Assembly: GCA_016919605.1 (NCBI GenBank)
Contig: JACXTQ010000094.1
Span: forward strand, 1-5,542
Length of the DNA: 5,542 nt
Source of the DNA: Methylovulum sp.
GTDB taxonomy: Bacteria; Pseudomonadota; Gammaproteobacteria; Methylococcales; Methylomonadaceae
Direction: 5' to 3'
The notes below the pieces were generated by a model. That model ran no database searches. It saw only the letters and a list, made by a program, of their open reading frames with translations, and had not been told where the DNA came from. Every line of letters starts with the position of its first letter. The stretch's first letter is position 1. This document shows positions 4,874 through 5,542 of the stretch, in pieces. Both the position numbers and the translations under genes were made by a program.

Positions 4874-5542
4874 ATGAGCATGAATAAAGAACAAGATTTT
4901 GGCACGCCCGCCAGCAAAGCCACCGCTACGGTAAACCTAGAAATCGATGGTTTTAAGGTTTCTGTACCCGCTGGGACATCCATCATGCGTGCCGCGTCCA
5001 GTATCGGCATCGACATCCCCAAATTGTGCGCGACTGACAGCATAGAGCCGTTCGGCTCCTGCCGTTTGTGTCTGGTGCAAATTGAAGGCGGGCGCGGTAT
5101 GCCCGCCTCCTGCACCACACCTGTCGCCGAAGGCCAAAAAGTCACCACCCAAAACCCGCGTCTGGCCGAAGTGCGCCGTGGGGTTATGGAATTGTACATT
5201 TCCGACCATCCTTTAGATTGTTTGACTTGCGCCGCCAATGGCGATTGTGAGTTACAAGATATGGCGGGTGCGGTCGGTTTGCGCGAAGTACGTTACAATC
5301 CGGTGGAAACCCACTTAGATGCGGTTAAGGACACCAGCAACCCCTATTTTACTTTCGACCCTAGCAAGTGCATCGTCTGTTCACGTTGCGTTAGGGCCTG
5401 TGAAGAAACCCAAGGCACCTTTGCCCTGACTATTGATGGCCGTGGCTTTGACTCGAAAGTGTCGCCCAGCCAGAACCAAGCGTTTATGGATTCCGAGTGC
5501 GTGTCTTGCGGCGCCTGCGTCCAAGCCTGTCCGACCGCCACC
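4874..5542 (+). CDS. fdsA: NAD-dependent formate dehydrogenase alpha (catalytic) subunit FdsA, N-terminal part only
   Basis: FdsA carries the bis-MGD molybdenum or tungsten site that oxidises formate to CO2; only 223 of the roughly 950 codons expected are present. This part is the NuoG-like electron-wire domain. Cys52, Cys63, Cys66 and Cys80 bind a [2Fe-2S] cluster; His112, Cys116, Cys119 and Cys125 (HPLDCLTCAANGDC) form the His-Cys3 [4Fe-4S] site; Cys166/169/172/176 and Cys209/212/215/219 make two ferredoxin-like C-x2-C-x2-C-x3-C motifs that supply two more [4Fe-4S] clusters. The beginning includes DFGTPAS, a segment I recall from FdsA proteins and not from HoxU, which has the same cluster set but ends near this length; the frame here is still open at the edge. 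Start: ATG with AGAGGA (4861-4866) 7 nt upstream; a second in-frame ATG at 4880 is too far from it. There is no twin-arginine signal, so the enzyme is cytosolic. Separation from fdsB by 800 nt is atypical. Confidence 0.92.
   Translation, partial: MSMNKEQDFGTPASKATATVNLEIDGFKVSVPAGTSIMRAASSIGIDIPKLCATDSIEPFGSCRLCLVQIEGGRGMPASCTTPVAEGQKVTTQNPRLAEVRRGVMELYISDHPLDCLTCAANGDCELQDMAGAVGLREVRYNPVETHLDAVKDTSNPYFTFDPSKCIVCSRCVRACEETQGTFALTIDGRGFDSKVSPSQNQAFMDSECVSCGACVQACPTAT

Noticed and set aside
4825..5238. A 137-codon open frame on the minus strand under fdsA
   Set aside because: It is antisense to a clear iron-sulfur protein with all ligand cysteines in place, and shows no recognisable family motif.
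4874..5542. HoxU, the diaphorase subunit of a bidirectional NiFe hydrogenase, as an alternative to FdsA
   Set aside because: HoxU carries the same four cluster motifs and would end at about this length, but the frame has no stop by 5542, the N-terminus includes DFGTPAS as in FdsA, and the partner upstream reads as FdsB (RNGSRGMFWLE near the start, ending in LNHFPQDFG), not HoxF.
1..5542. CRISPR array or other tandem repeat
   Set aside because: No regularly spaced direct repeats are visible on either strand.

Overview
The window looks like chromosomal DNA of a gammaproteobacterium. The protein set (class I PurE, PurK, and an NAD-dependent formate dehydrogenase of the Fds type) would fit a methylotroph or methanotroph, where formate oxidation is the last step of C1 catabolism. 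That placement is inferred from gene content and general protein resemblance only; no taxonomic marker is complete here. Coding GC is about 54% in a counted part of fdsB (98 of 180 bases at 3421-3600).

Layout. (1) 1-26, minus strand: the first 26 nt of a tRNA gene, most likely tRNA-Asp, cut by the window edge, with a good stable-RNA-type promoter at 42-69. (2) 201-1793, plus strand: purE and purK, 6 nt apart, the two-enzyme route from AIR to CAIR in purine synthesis. (3) 1794-2061: a non-coding spacer with a 17-bp inverted repeat, a convincing sigma70-type promoter and a terminator-like hairpin in the leader of the next operon. (4) 2062-4073: fdsG and fdsB, overlapping by 4 nt, which form the electron-output (diaphorase) half of the molybdenum/tungsten formate dehydrogenase. 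(5) 4221-4663: a small AT-rich hicB-hicA toxin-antitoxin pair (about 34-38% GC in counted blocks), same strand. (6) 4664-4873: a spacer with a good candidate promoter and a leader hairpin. (7) 4874-5542: the first 223 codons of fdsA, the catalytic subunit, running off the right edge.

The genes form two functional blocks. PurE and PurK act in sequence. FdsA oxidises formate and passes electrons through its iron-sulfur clusters to FdsB/FdsG, where FMN reduces NAD+. The striking feature is that the fds cluster, normally contiguous as fdsGBA, is split by a hicBA module of about 0.4 kb (0.8 kb with flanks), and a promoter-like sequence lies just before the separated fdsA. No wholly unknown system is visible. 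The best candidates for follow-up are the toxin-antitoxin insertion and its effect on fds expression, and the hairpin in the fdsG leader.
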